64,000 nt of DNA, taken from Labia minor (lineage: Eukaryota; Arthropoda; Insecta; Dermaptera; Spongiphoridae). Below are positions 22,916 to 37,644 of the stretch, in pieces. The notes under the pieces were generated by a model. It was not told the origin of the DNA. It worked only from the letters and a program-made list of their open reading frames with translations, and searched no databases. The stretch covers positions 80,631,034 to 80,695,033 of the forward strand of contig OY720345.1 in assembly GCA_963082975.1 (NCBI GenBank), written 5' to 3'. A program made the translations under genes and the position numbers. Each line of letters opens with the position of its first letter. The first letter of the stretch is position 1.

Positions 22916-24554
22916 AAATTTTTATGTCAAAATTTAAGGTCCCAAAAGCAATGAGAGATTGTGGCCGCACGGGTAAATCGGCTAGCAGATTAGCTCGTGT
23001 TGGAGATACCCCGGCGTTTAGTCGGGCCTCGGTTTGTGCCTGGGCAACTTCTCTAATTTTTTTCATTTTTTCAGTATATGATTAAAAAAATAACTACTCC
23101 TTAAATATTTAAATTCATTCTATTAATATCTTTATATATTAAATATTGAATAAATGTTAAATTTTATACTAAACATTTAAAGGAAATATTTAAAAATTTA
23201 AAATATAGTCATACGATATTTACAGATTAAGAGTAAATATGGAAAAAAAATCTGATAGCCAATGAGAAATAAGCACGTGACCTAATACTTCTCCCTATTG
23301 GGTATAAATTAGAGGTTCATGACAAAACTGTCATGGTACAGATAGTCTTTAAAAAATAATTTTTTAATATATATTCAATTAAATACTGAAAGAGATATTC
23401 GTATTAATATATATCTAATATAGCTATATATATTTTAAATGAAATAGTTTCTCTAATTTTATCAAGTATTATATATAAAAAATTTTTCAAAAAAGCAAAT
23501 TTATTCTATTATAAAAAAAATCTATTCAGATGAGCTGCGAAATCAATGTATATTTATATATAGATAAAAAATAATTTCTGTTATTTGTTTTCTATATTTT
23601 TATTTATGTTTAAGTAAATAAAAAAAATATCTTTATAATATAGAATATGGATCCTTAAAATCAATGAATATTTGCAAATTAATAAGGATTTTATATTTTA
23701 ATATATATAAAATTAAAAATAATAATAAAAATATCCAAATTTCATTTAAGGTGAGTCTAAATATGTAGTTCGGTTCTTTGGCAAATTTATGATAAATTAT
23801 AGTTCAATTTCAAGAATATTTAGGTTTGTCAATTTTTAATTTCATTTCAAATTCAACATATATATAAATATATTCATATAAAGTATATTTAAAAATTAAA
23901 AAAAAGCTTTTAAAATTTTTATAAAAAATATTGATATGTTTGGTTGCATATAAGCCAGGCGTTTCTTCAAATGAAATTTAATCTTAAAAAATTAGTTAAA
24001 TTAATTTTTTTTAACCTGGTAATCATTCTTACCGAAAATTAAAAATAAACAAATTTAGCATGATTTTGATATTAAAATAGAAAAAATATATTATATTAGT
24101 TTTGTTAATATCTTGACTGAAACATTTCATTAATAGTATTCATTTTGAAATTATTTATCCACTATCTTCACAATTTACACACATTCAATAAAATTGAAAT
24201 AATTTTCTCATTAATATAAATATGTTGATTGTGATAGTAAAATTTAAATTAATATTTATCTTCTATAGAATTAAATCCACTTTAATAATTAATAAAAATT
24301 AATGAAGAGAAAATTCGTATAAATTATAAATAAAGTGAAATTTTTTTGTTTATCTATTTGAAATTCAAATTAACATTCTAATTATTAATTAAATTTATTA
24401 AAATTTAAAAAATACAAAAAAAAAATAAATGAAAAAAAATATTCCCTATTTTACTATTAAATTTAATAATAAAATATTTTTTTTTTAAATTTCATATTAT
24501 ATTTATTGAAAAAAAAAAAATATTTATCTTAATATATACACATCATTGATTGTT
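22916..24554 (+). repeat. Satellite unit U15 (1,639 bp), tetramer position 3
   Basis: It has T at 103, TATTTTAAT, TTTGGC, the long ACACACATTC allele, the G-type block and the ATTAATTAA tail. It is equivalent to U19 and U23. Confidence 0.98.
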
Positions 24555-26191
24555 AAATTTTTATGTCAAAATTTAAGGTCCCAAAAGCAATGAGAGATTG
24601 TGGCCGCACGGGTAAATCGGCTAGCAGATTAGCTCGTGTTGGAGATACCCCGGCGTTTAGTCGGGCCTCGGTTTGTGCCTGGGCAACTTCTCTAATTTTT
24701 TTCATTTTTTCAGTATATGATTAAAAAAATAACTACTCCTTAAATATTTAAATTCATTCTATTAATATCTTTATATATTAAATATTGAATAAATGTTAAA
24801 TTTTATACTAAACATTTAAAGGAAATATTTAAAAATTTAAAATATAGTCATACGATATTTACAGATTAAGAGTAAATATGGAAAAAAAAATCTGATAGCC
24901 AATGAGAAATAAGCACGTGACCTAATACTTCTCCCTATTGGGTATAAATTAGAGGTTCATGACAAAACTGTCATGGTACAGATAGTCTTTAAAAAATAAT
25001 TTTTTAATATATATTCAATTAAATACTGAAAGAGATATTCGTATTAATATATATCTAATATAGCTATATATATTTTAAATGAAATAGTTTCTCTAATTTT
25101 ATCAAGTATTATATATAAAAAATTTTTCAAAAAAGCAAATTTATTCTATTATAAAAAAAATCTATTCAGATGAGCTGCGAAATCAATGTATATTTATATA
25201 TAGATAAAAAATAATTTCTGTTATTTGTTTTCTATATTTTTATTTATGTTTAAGTAAATAAAAAAAATATCTTTATAATATAGAATATGGATCCTTAAAA
25301 TCAATGAATATTTGCAAATTAATAAGGATTTTATATTATAATATATATAAAATTAAAAATAATAATAAAAATATCCAAATTTCATTTAAGGTGAGTCTAA
25401 ATATGTAGTTCGGTTCTTTAGCAAATTTATGATAAATTATAGTTCAATTTCAAGAATATTTAGGTTTGTCAATTTTTAATTTCATTTCAAATTCAACATA
25501 TATATAAATATATTCATATAAAGTATATTTAAAAATTAAAAAAAAGCTTTTAAAATTTTTATAAAAAATATTGATATGTTTGGTTGCATATAAGCCAGGC
25601 GTTTCTTCAAATGAAATTTAATCTTAAAAAATTAGTTAAATTAATTTTTTTTAACCTGGTAATCATTCTTACCGAAAATTAAAAATAAACAAATTTAGCA
25701 TGATTTTGATATTAAAATAGAAAAAAATATATTATATTAGTTTTGTTAATATCTTGACTGAAACATTTCATTAATAGTATTCATTTTGAAATTATTTATC
25801 CACTATCTTCACAATTTACATTCAATAAAATTGAAATAATTTTCTCATTAATATAAATATGTTGATTGTGATAGTAAAATTTAAATTAATATTTATCTTC
25901 TATAGAATTAAATCCACTTTAATAATTAATAAAAATTAATGAAGAGAAAATTCGTATAAATTATAAATAAAGTGAAATTTTTTTGTTTATCTATTTGAAA
26001 TTCAAATTAACATTCTAATTATTAATTAAATTTATTAAAATTTAAAAAATACAAAAAAAAAATAAATGAAAAAAAATATTCCCTATTTTACTATTAAATT
26101 TAATAATAAAATATTTTTTTTTTAAATTTCATATTATATTTATTGAAAAAAAAAAAATATTTATCTTAATATATACACATCATTGATTGTT
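24555..26191 (+). repeat. Satellite unit U16 (1,637 bp), tetramer position 4
   Basis: It has T at 103, nine A after ATGG, TATTATAAT, the short ACATTC allele, the G-type block and the ATTAATTAA tail. A private extra A lies in the run before TATATTATATTAG. Confidence 0.98.
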
Positions 26192-27827
26192 AAATTTTTA
26201 TGTCAAAATTTAAGGTCCCAAAAGCAATGAGAGATTGTGGCCGCACGGGTAAATCGGCTAGCAGATTAGCTCGTGTTGGAGATACCCCGGCGTTTAGTCG
26301 GGCCTCGGTTTGTGCCTGGGCAACTTCTCTAATTTTTTTCATTTTTTCAGTATATGATTAAAAAAATAACTACTCCTTAAATATTTAAATTCATTCTATT
26401 AATATCTTTATATATTAAATATTGAATAAATGTTAAATTTTATACTAAACATTTAAAGGAAATATTTAAAAATTTAAAATATAGTCATACGATATTTACA
26501 GATTAAGAGTAAATATGGAAAAAAAAATCTGATAGCCAATGAGAAATAAGCACGTGACCTAATACTTCTCCCTATTGGGTATAAATTAGAGGTTCATGAC
26601 AAAACTGTCATGGTACAGATAGTCTTTAAAAAATAATTTTTTAATATATATTCAATTAAATACTGAAAGAGATATTCGTATTAATATATATCTAATATAG
26701 CTATATATATTTTAAATGAAATAGTTTCTCTAATTTTATCAAGTATTATATATAAAAAATTTTTCAAAAAAGCAAATTTATTCTATTATAAAAAAAATCT
26801 ATTCAGATGAGCTGCGAAATCAATGTATATTTATATATAGATAAAAAATAATTTCTGTTATTTGTTTTCTATATTTTTATTTATGTTTAAGTAAATAAAA
26901 AAAATATCTTTATAATATAGAATATGGATCCTTAAAATCAATGAATATTTGCAAATTAATAAGGATTTTATATTTTAATATATATAAAATTAAAAATAAT
27001 AATAAAAATATCCAAATTTCATTTAAGGTGAGTCTAAATATGTAGTTCGGTTCTTTAGCAAAATTTATGATAAATTATAGTTCAATTTCAAGAATATTTA
27101 GGTTTGTCAATTTTTAATTTCATTTCAAATTCAACATATATATAAATATATTCATATAAAGTATATTTAAAAATTAAAAAAAAGCTTTTAAAATTTTTAT
27201 AAAAAATATTGATATGTTTGGTTGCATATAAGCCAGGCGTTTCTTCAAATGAAATTTAATCTTAAAAAATTAGTTAAATTAATTTTTTTTAACCTGGTAA
27301 TCATTCTTACCGAAAATTAAAAATAAACAAATTTAGCATGATTTTGATATTAAAATAGAAAAAATATATTATATTAGTTTTGTTAATATCTTGACTGAAA
27401 CATTTCATTAATAGTATTCATTTTGAAATTATTTATCCACTATCTTCACAATTTACATTCAATAAAATTGAAATAATTTTCTCATTAATATAAATATGTT
27501 GATTTTGATACTAAAATTTAAATTAATATTTATGTTCTATAGAATTAAATCCACTTTAATAATTAATAAAAATTAATGAAGAAAAAATTCGTATAAATTA
27601 TAAATAAAGTGAAATTTTTTTGTTTATCTATTTGAAATTCAAATTAACATTCTATTAATTAATGAAATTTATTAAAATTTAAAAAATACACAAAAAAAAA
27701 AATGAAAAAAAATATTCCCTATTTTACTATTAAATTTAATAATAAAATATTTTTTTTTTAAATTTCATATTATATTTATTGAAAAAAAAAAAATATTTAT
27801 CTTAATATATACACATCATTGATTGTT
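26192..27827 (+). repeat. Satellite unit U17 (1,636 bp), tetramer position 1
   Basis: It has T at 103, TATTTTAAT, the short ACATTC allele, the T-type block and the CTATTAATT / ACACA tail. A private extra A gives GCAAAATTTATG near offset 866. It corresponds to U13 and U21. Confidence 0.98.
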
Positions 27828-29462
27828 AAATTTTTATGTCAAAATTTAAGGTCCCAAAAGCAATGAGAGATTGTGGCCGCACGGGTAAATCGGCTAGCAG
27901 ATTAGCTCGTGTTGGAGATACCCCGGCGTGTAGTCGGGCCTCGGTTTGTGCCTGGGCAACTTCTCTAATTTTTTTCATTTTTTCAGTATATGATTAAAAA
28001 AATAACTACTCCTTAAATATTTAAATTCATTCTATTAATATCTTTATATATTAAATATTGAATAAATGTTAAATTTTATACTAAACATTTAAAGGAAATA
28101 TTTAAAAATTTAAAATATAGTCATACGATATTTACAGATTAAGAGTAAATATGGAAAAAAAATCTGATAGCCAATGAGAAATAAGCACGTGACCTAATAC
28201 TTCTCCCTATTGGGTATAAATTAGAGGTTCATGACAAAACTGTCATGGTACAGATAGTCTTTAAAAAATAATTTTTTAATATATATTCAATTAAATACTG
28301 AAAGAGATATTCGTATTAATATATATCTAATATAGCTATATATATTTTAAATGAAATAGTTTCTCTAATTTTATCAAGTATTATATATAAAAAATTTTTC
28401 AAAAAAGCAAATTTATTCTATTATAAAAAAAATCTATTCAGATGAGCTGCGAAATCAATGTATATTTATATATAGATAAAAAATAATTTCTGTTATTTGT
28501 TTTCTATATTTTTATTTATGTTTAAGTAAATAAAAAAAATATCTTTATAATATAGAATATGGATCCTTAAAATCAATGAATATTTGCAAATTAATAAGGA
28601 TTTTATATTTTAATATATATAAAATTAAAAATAATAATAAAAATATCCAAATTTCATTTAAGGTGAGTCTAAATATGTAGTTCGGTTCTTTAGCAAATTT
28701 ATGATAAATTATAGTTCAATTTCAAGAATATTTAGGTTTGTCAATTTTTAATTTCATTTCAAATTCAACATATATATAAATATATTCATATAAAGTATAT
28801 TTAAAAATTAAAAAAAAGCTTTTAAAATTTTTATAAAAAATATTGATATGTTTGGTTGCATATAAGCCAGGCGTTTCTTCAAATGAAATTTAATCTTAAA
28901 AAATTAGTTAAATTAATTTTTTTTAACCTGGTAATCATTCTTACCGAAAATTAAAAATAAACAAATTTAGCATGATTTTGATATTAAAATAGAAAAAATA
29001 TATTATATTAGTTTTGTTAATATCTTGACTGAAACATTTCATTAATAGTATTCATTTTGAAATTATTTATCCACTATCTTCACAATTTACATTCAATAAA
29101 ATTGAAATAATTTTCTCATTAATATAAATATGTTGATTGTGATAGTAAAATTTAAATTAATATTTATCTTCTATAGAATTAAATCCACTTTAATAATTAA
29201 TAAAAATTAATGAAGAGAAAATTCGTATAAATTATAAATAAAGTGAAATTTTTTTGTTTATCTATTTGAAATTCAAATTAACATTCTAATTATTAATTAA
29301 ATTTATTAAAATTTAAAAAATACAAAAAAAAAATAAATGAAAAAAAATATTCCCTATTTTACTATTAAATTTAATAATAAAATATTTTTTTTTTAAATTT
29401 CATATTATATTTATTGAAAAAAAAAAAATATTTATCTTAATATATACACATCATTGATTGTT
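27828..29462 (+). repeat. Satellite unit U18 (1,635 bp), tetramer position 2
   Basis: It has the same marker set and length as U14, U22 and U27. It is one of the few ATTAATTAA-tailed units followed by a unit with G at offset 103. Confidence 0.98.
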
Positions 29463-31100
29463 AAATTTTTATGTCAAAATTTAAGGTCCCAAAAGCAATG
29501 AGAGATTGTGGCCGCACGGGTAAATCGGCTAGCAGATTAGCTCGTGTTGGAGATACCCCGGCGTGTAGTCGGGCCTCGGTTTGTGCCTGGGCAACTTCTC
29601 TAATTTTTTTCATTTTTTCAGTATATGATTAAAAAAATAACTACTCCTTAAATATTTAAATTCATTCTATTAATATCTTTATATATTAAATATTGAATAA
29701 ATGTTAAATTTTATACTAAACATTTAAAGGAAATATTTAAAAATTTAAAATATAGTCATACGATATTTACAGATTAAGAGTAAATATGGAAAAAAATCTG
29801 ATAGCCAATGAGAAATAAGCACGTGACCTAATACTTCTCCCTATTGGGTATAAATTAGAGGTTCATGACAAAACTGTCATGGTACAGATAGTCTTTAAAA
29901 AATAATTTTTTAATATATATTCAATTAAATACTGAAAGAGATATTCGTATTAATATATATCTAATATAGCTATATATATTTTAAATGAAATAGTTTCTCT
30001 AATTTTATCAAGTATTATATATAAAAAATTTTTCAAAAAAGCAAATTTATTCTATTATAAAAAAAATCTATTCAGATGAGCTGCGAAATCAATGTATATT
30101 TATATATAGATAAAAAATAATTTCTGTTATTTGTTTTCTATATTTTTATTTATGTTTAAGTAAATAAAAAAAATATCTTTATAATATAGAATATGGATCC
30201 TTAAAATCAATGAATATTTGCAAATTAATAAGGATTTTATATTTTAATATATATAAAATTAAAAATAATAATAAAAATATCCAAATTTCATTTAAGGTGA
30301 GTCTAAATATGTAGTTCGGTTCTTTGGCAAATTTATGATAAATTATAGTTCAATTTCAAGAATATTTAGGTTTGTCAATTTTTAATTTCATTTCAAATTC
30401 AACATATATATAAATATATTCATATAAAGTATATTTAAAAATTAAAAAAAAGCTTTTAAAATTTTTATAAAAAATATTGATATGTTTGGTTGCATATAAG
30501 CCAGGCGTTTCTTCAAATGAAATTTAATCTTAAAAAATTAGTTAAATTAATTTTTTTTAACCTGGTAATCATTCTTACCGAAAATTAAAAATAAACAAAT
30601 TTAGCATGATTTTGATATTAAAATAGAAAAAATATATTATATTAGTTTTGTTAATATCTTGACTGAAACATTTCATTAATAGTATTCATTTTGAAATTAT
30701 TTATCCACTATCTTCACAATTTACACACATTCAATAAAATTGAAATAATTTTCTCATTAATATAAATATGTTGATTGTGATAGTAAAATTTAAATTAATA
30801 TTTATCTTCTATAGAATTAAATCCACTTTAATAATTAATAAAAATTAATGAAGAGAAAATTCGTATAAATTATAAATAAAGTGAAATTTTTTTGTTTATC
30901 TATTTGAAATTCAAATTAACATTCTAATTATTAATTAAATTTATTAAAATTTAAAAAATACAAAAAAAAAATAAATGAAAAAAAATATTCCCTATTTTAC
31001 TATTAAATTTAATAATAAAATATTTTTTTTTTAAATTTCATATTATATTTATTGAAAAAAAAAAAATATTTATCTTAATATATACACATCATTGATTGTT
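29463..31100 (+). repeat. Satellite unit U19 (1,638 bp), tetramer position 3
   Basis: It has G at 103, an unusually short A run after ATGG (six A), TATTTTAAT, TTTGGC, the long ACACACATTC allele, the G-type block and the ATTAATTAA tail. It is equivalent to U15. Confidence 0.98.
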
Positions 31101-32735
31101 AAATTTTTATGTCAAAATTTAAGGTCCCAAAAGCAATGAGAGATTGTGGCCGCACGGGTAAATCGGCTAGCAGATTAGCTCGTGTTGGAGATACCCCGGC
31201 GTTTAGTCGGGCCTCGGTTTGTGCCTGGGCAACTTCTCTAATTTTTTTCATTTTTTCAGTATATGATTAAAAAAATAACTACTCCTTAAATATTTAAATT
31301 CATTCTATTAATATCTTTATATATTAAATATTGAATAAATGTTAAATTTTATACTAAACATTTAAAGGAAATATTTAAAAATTTAAAATATAGTCATACG
31401 ATATTTACAGATTAAGAGTAAATATGGAAAAAAAATCTGATAGCCAATGAGAAATAAGCACGTGACCTAATACTTCTCCCTATTGGGTATAAATTAGAGG
31501 ATCATGACAAAACTGTCATGGTCCAGATAGTCTTTAAAAAATAATTTTTTAATATATATTCAATTAAATACTGAAAGAGATATTCGTATTAATATATATC
31601 TAATATAGCTATATATATTTTAAATGAAATAGTTTCTCTAATTTTATCAAGTATTATATATAAAAAATTTTTCAAAAAAGCAAATTTATTCTATTATAAA
31701 AAAAATCTATTCAGATGAGCTGCGAAATCAATGTATATTTATATATAGAAAAAAAAAAATTTCTGTTATTTGTTTTCTATATTTTTATTTATGTTTAAGT
31801 AAATAAAAAAAATATCTTTATAATATAGAATATGGATCCTTAAAATCAATGAATATTTGCAAATTAATAAGGATTTTATATTATAATATATATAAAATTA
31901 AAAATAATAATAAAAATATCCAAATTTCATTTAAGGTGAGTCTAAATATGTAGTTCGGTTCTTTAGCAAATTTATGATAAATTATAGTTCAATTTCAAGA
32001 ATATTTAGGTTTGTCAATTTTTAATTTCATTTCAAATTCAACATATATATAAATATATTCATATAAAGTATATTTAAAAATTAAAAAAAAGCTTTTAAAA
32101 TTTTTATAAAAAATATTGATATGTTTGGTTGCATATAAGCCAGGCGTTTCTTCAAATGAAATTTAATCTTAAAAAATTAGTTAAATTAATTTTTTTTAAC
32201 CTGGTAATCATTCTTACCGAAAATTAAAAATAAACAAATTTAGCATGATTTTGATATTAAAATAGAAAAAATATATTATATTAGTTTTGTTAATATCTTG
32301 ACTGAAACATTTCATTAATAGTATTCATTTTGAAATTATTTATCCACTATCTTCACAATTTACATTCAATAAAATTGAAATAATTTTCTCATTAATATAA
32401 ATATGTTGATTGTGATAGTAAAATTTAAATTAATATTTATCTTCTATAGAATTAAATCCACTTTAATAATTAATAAAAATTAATGAAGAGAAAATTCGTA
32501 TAAATTATAAATAAAGTGAAATTTTTTTGTTTATCTATTTGAAATTCAAATTAACATTCTAATTATTAATTAAATTTATTAAAATTTAAAAAATACAAAA
32601 AAAAAATAAATGAAAAAAAATATTCCCTATTTTACTATTAAATTTAATAATAAAATATTTTTTTTTTAAATTTCATATTATATTTATTGAAAAAAAAAAA
32701 ATATTTATCTTAATATATACACATCATTGATTGTT
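31101..32735 (+). repeat. Satellite unit U20 (1,635 bp), mosaic tetramer position 4
   Basis: Its 5' half is of the U7 kind: T at 103, strong-stem hairpin at 31499-31524, A-run form. Its 3' half is of the U16 kind: short ACATTC, G-type block, ATTAATTAA tail. It is a mosaic of two unit lineages. Confidence 0.98.
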
Positions 32736-34370
32736 AAATTTTTATGTCAAAATTTAAGGTCCCAAAAGCAATGAGAGATTGTGGCCGCACGGGTAAATCG
32801 GCTAGCAGATTAGCTCGTGTTGGAGATACCCCGGCGTTTAGTCGGGCCTCGGTTTGTGCCTGGGCAACTTCTCTAATTTTTTTCATTTTTTCAGTATATG
32901 ATTAAAAAAATAACTACTCCTTAAATATTTAAATTCATTCTATTAATATCTTTATATATTAAATATTGAATAAATGTTAAATTTTATACTAAACATTTAA
33001 AGGAAATATTTAAAAATTTAAAATATAGTCATACGATATTTACAGATTAAGAGTAAATATGGAAAAAAAAATCTGATAGCCAATGAGAAATAAGCACGTG
33101 ACCTAATACTTCTCCCTATTGGGTATAAATTAGAGGTTCATGACAAAACTGTCATGGTACAGATAGTCTTTAAAAAATAATTTTTTAATATATATTCAAT
33201 TAAATACTGAAAGAGATATTCGTATTAATATATATCTAATATAGCTATATATATTTTAAATGAAATAGTTTCTCTAATTTTATCAAGTATTATATATAAA
33301 AAATTTTTCAAAAAAGCAAATTTATTCTATTATAAAAAAAATCTATTCAGATGAGCTGCGAAATCAATGTATATTTATATATAGATAAAAAATAATTTCT
33401 GTTATTTGTTTTCTATATTTTTATTTATGTTTAAGTAAATAAAAAAAATATCTTTATAATATAGAATATGGATCCTTAAAATCAATGAATATTTGCAAAT
33501 TAATAAGGATTTTATATTTTAATATATATAAAATTAAAAATAATAATAAAAATATCCAAATTTCATTTAAGGTGAGTCTAAATATGTAGTTCGGTTCTTT
33601 AGCAAATTTATGATAAATTATAGTTCAATTTCAAGAATATTTAGGTTTGTCAATTTTTAATTTCATTTCAAATTCAACATATATATAAATATATTCATAT
33701 AAAGTATATTTAAAAATTAAAAAAAAGCTTTTAAAATTTTTATAAAAAATATTGATATGTTTGGTTGCATATAAGCCAGGCGTTTCTTCAAATGAAATTT
33801 AATCTTAAAAAATTAGTTAAATTAATTTTTTTTAACCTGGTAATCATTCTTACCGAAAATTAAAAATAAACAAATTTAGCATGATTTTGATATTAAAATA
33901 GAAAAAATATATTATATTAGTTTTGTTAATATCTTGACTGAAACATTTCATTAATAGTATTCATTTTGAAATTATTTATCCACTATCTTCACAATTTACA
34001 TTCAATAAAATTGAAATAATTTTCTCATTAATATAAATATGTTGATTTTGATACTAAAATTTAAATTAATATTTATGTTCTATAGAATTAAATCCACTTT
34101 AATAATTAATAAAAATTAATGAAGAAAAAATTCGTATAAATTATAAATAAAGTGAAATTTTTTTGTTTATCTATTTGAAATTCAAATTAACATTCTATTA
34201 ATTAATGAAATTTATTAAAATTTAAAAAATACACAAAAAAAAAAATGAAAAAAAATATTCCCTATTTTACTATTAAATTTAATAATAAAATATTTTTTTT
34301 TTAAATTTCATATTATATTTATTGAAAAAAAAAAAATATTTATCTTAATATATACACATCATTGATTGTT
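32736..34370 (+). repeat. Satellite unit U21 (1,635 bp), tetramer position 1
   Basis: It has T at 103, nine A after ATGG, TATTTTAAT, the short ACATTC allele, the T-type block and the CTATTAATT / ACACA tail. It corresponds to U13 and U17. Confidence 0.98.
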
Positions 34371-36005
34371 AAATTTTTATGTCAAAATTTAAGGTCCCAA
34401 AAGCAATGAGAGATTGTGGCCGCACGGGTAAATCGGCTAGCAGATTAGCTCGTGTTGGAGATACCCCGGCGTGTAGTCGGGCCTCGGTTTGTGCCTGGGC
34501 AACTTCTCTAATTTTTTTCATTTTTTCAGTATATGATTAAAAAAATAACTACTCCTTAAATATTTAAATTCATTCTATTAATATCTTTATATATTAAATA
34601 TTGAATAAATGTTAAATTTTATACTAAACATTTAAAGGAAATATTTAAAAATTTAAAATATAGTCATACGATATTTACAGATTAAGAGTAAATATGGAAA
34701 AAAAATCTGATAGCCAATGAGAAATAAGCACGTGACCTAATACTTCTCCCTATTGGGTATAAATTAGAGGTTCATGACAAAACTGTCATGGTACAGATAG
34801 TCTTTAAAAAATAATTTTTTAATATATATTCAATTAAATACTGAAAGAGATATTCGTATTAATATATATCTAATATAGCTATATATATTTTAAATGAAAT
34901 AGTTTCTCTAATTTTATCAAGTATTATATATAAAAAATTTTTCAAAAAAGCAAATTTATTCTATTATAAAAAAAATCTATTCAGATGAGCTGCGAAATCA
35001 ATGTATATTTATATATAGATAAAAAATAATTTCTGTTATTTGTTTTCTATATTTTTATTTATGTTTAAGTAAATAAAAAAAATATCTTTATAATATAGAA
35101 TATGGATCCTTAAAATCAATGAATATTTGCAAATTAATAAGGATTTTATATTTTAATATATATAAAATTAAAAATAATAATAAAAATATCCAAATTTCAT
35201 TTAAGGTGAGTCTAAATATGTAGTTCGGTTCTTTAGCAAATTTATGATAAATTATAGTTCAATTTCAAGAATATTTAGGTTTGTCAATTTTTAATTTCAT
35301 TTCAAATTCAACATATATATAAATATATTCATATAAAGTATATTTAAAAATTAAAAAAAAGCTTTTAAAATTTTTATAAAAAATATTGATATGTTTGGTT
35401 GCATATAAGCCAGGCGTTTCTTCAAATGAAATTTAATCTTAAAAAATTAGTTAAATTAATTTTTTTTAACCTGGTAATCATTCTTACCGAAAATTAAAAA
35501 TAAACAAATTTAGCATGATTTTGATATTAAAATAGAAAAAATATATTATATTAGTTTTGTTAATATCTTGACTGAAACATTTCATTAATAGTATTCATTT
35601 TGAAATTATTTATCCACTATCTTCACAATTTACATTCAATAAAATTGAAATAATTTTCTCATTAATATAAATATGTTGATTGTGATAGTAAAATTTAAAT
35701 TAATATTTATCTTCTATAGAATTAAATCCACTTTAATAATTAATAAAAATTAATGAAGAGAAAATTCGTATAAATTATAAATAAAGTGAAATTTTTTTGT
35801 TTATCTATTTGAAATTCAAATTAACATTCTAATTATTAATTAAATTTATTAAAATTTAAAAAATACAAAAAAAAAATAAATGAAAAAAAATATTCCCTAT
35901 TTTACTATTAAATTTAATAATAAAATATTTTTTTTTTAAATTTCATATTATATTTATTGAAAAAAAAAAAATATTTATCTTAATATATACACATCATTGA
36001 TTGTT
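34371..36005 (+). repeat. Satellite unit U22 (1,635 bp), tetramer position 2
   Basis: It has G at 103, TATTTTAAT, the short ACATTC allele, the G-type block and the ATTAATTAA tail, as in U14, U18 and U27. Confidence 0.98.
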
Positions 36006-37644
36006 AAATTTTTATGTCAAAATTTAAGGTCCCAAAAGCAATGAGAGATTGTGGCCGCACGGGTAAATCGGCTAGCAGATTAGCTCGTGTTGGAGATACC
36101 CCGGCGTTTAGTCGGGCCTCGGTTTGTGCCTGGGCAACTTCTCTAATTTTTTTCATTTTTTCAGTATATGATTAAAAAAATAACTACTCCTTAAATATTT
36201 AAATTCATTCTATTAATATCTTTATATATTAAATATTGAATAAATGTTAAATTTTATACTAAACATTTAAAGGAAATATTTAAAAATTTAAAATATAGTC
36301 ATACGATATTTACAGATTAAGAGTAAATATGGAAAAAAAATCTGATAGCCAATGAGAAATAAGCACGTGACCTAATACTTCTCCCTATTGGGTATAAATT
36401 AGAGGTTCATGACAAAACTGTCATGGTACAGATAGTCTTTAAAAAATAATTTTTTAATATATATTCAATTAAATACTGAAAGAGATATTCGTATTAATAT
36501 ATATCTAATATAGCTATATATATTTTAAATGAAATAGTTTCTCTAATTTTATCAAGTATTATATATAAAAAATTTTTCAAAAAAGCAAATTTATTCTATT
36601 ATAAAAAAAATCTATTCAGATGAGCTGCGAAATCAATGTATATTTATATATAGATAAAAAATAATTTCTGTTATTTGTTTTCTATATTTTTATTTATGTT
36701 TAAGTAAATAAAAAAAATATCTTTATAATATAGAATATGGATCCTTAAAATCAATGAATATTTGCAAATTAATAAGGATTTTATATTTTAATATATATAA
36801 AATTAAAAATAATAATAAAAATATCCAAATTTCATTTAAGGTGAGTCTAAATATGTAGTTCGGTTCTTTAGCAAATTTATGATAAATTATAGTTCAATTT
36901 CAAGAATATTTAGGTTTGTCAATTTTTAATTTCATTTCAAATTCAACATATATATAAATATATTCATATAAAGTATATTTAAAAATTAAAAAAAAGCTTT
37001 TAAAATTTTTATAAAAAATATTGATATGTTTGGTTGCATATAAGCCAGGCGTTTCTTCAAATGAAATTTAATCTTAAAAAATTAGTTAAATTAATTTTTT
37101 TTAACCTGGTAATCATTCTTACCGAAAATTAAAAATAAACAAATTTAGCATGATTTTGATATTAAAATAGAAAAAATATATTATATTAGTTTTGTTAATA
37201 TCTTGACTGAAACATTTCATTAATAGTATTCATTTTGAAATTATTTATCCACTATCTTCACAATTTACACACATTCAATAAAATTGAAATAATTTTCTCA
37301 TTAATATAAATATGTTGATTGTGATAGTAAAATTTAAATTAATATTTATCTTCTATAGAATTAAATCCACTTTAATAATTAATAAAAATTAATGAAGAGA
37401 AAATTCGTATAAATTATAAATAAAGTGAAATTTTTTTGTTTATCTATTTGAAATTCAAATTAACATTCTAATTATTAATTAAATTTATTAAAATTTAAAA
37501 AATACAAAAAAAAAATAAATGAAAAAAAATATTCCCTATTTTACTATTAAATTTAATAATAAAATATTTTTTTTTTAAATTTCATATTATATTTATTGAA
37601 AAAAAAAAAATATTTATCTTAATATATACACATCATTGATTGTT
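36006..37644 (+). repeat. Satellite unit U23 (1,639 bp), tetramer position 3
   Basis: It has T at 103, TATTTTAAT, TTTAGC, the long ACACACATTC allele, the G-type block and the ATTAATTAA tail. Scored markers and length match U11. Confidence 0.98.
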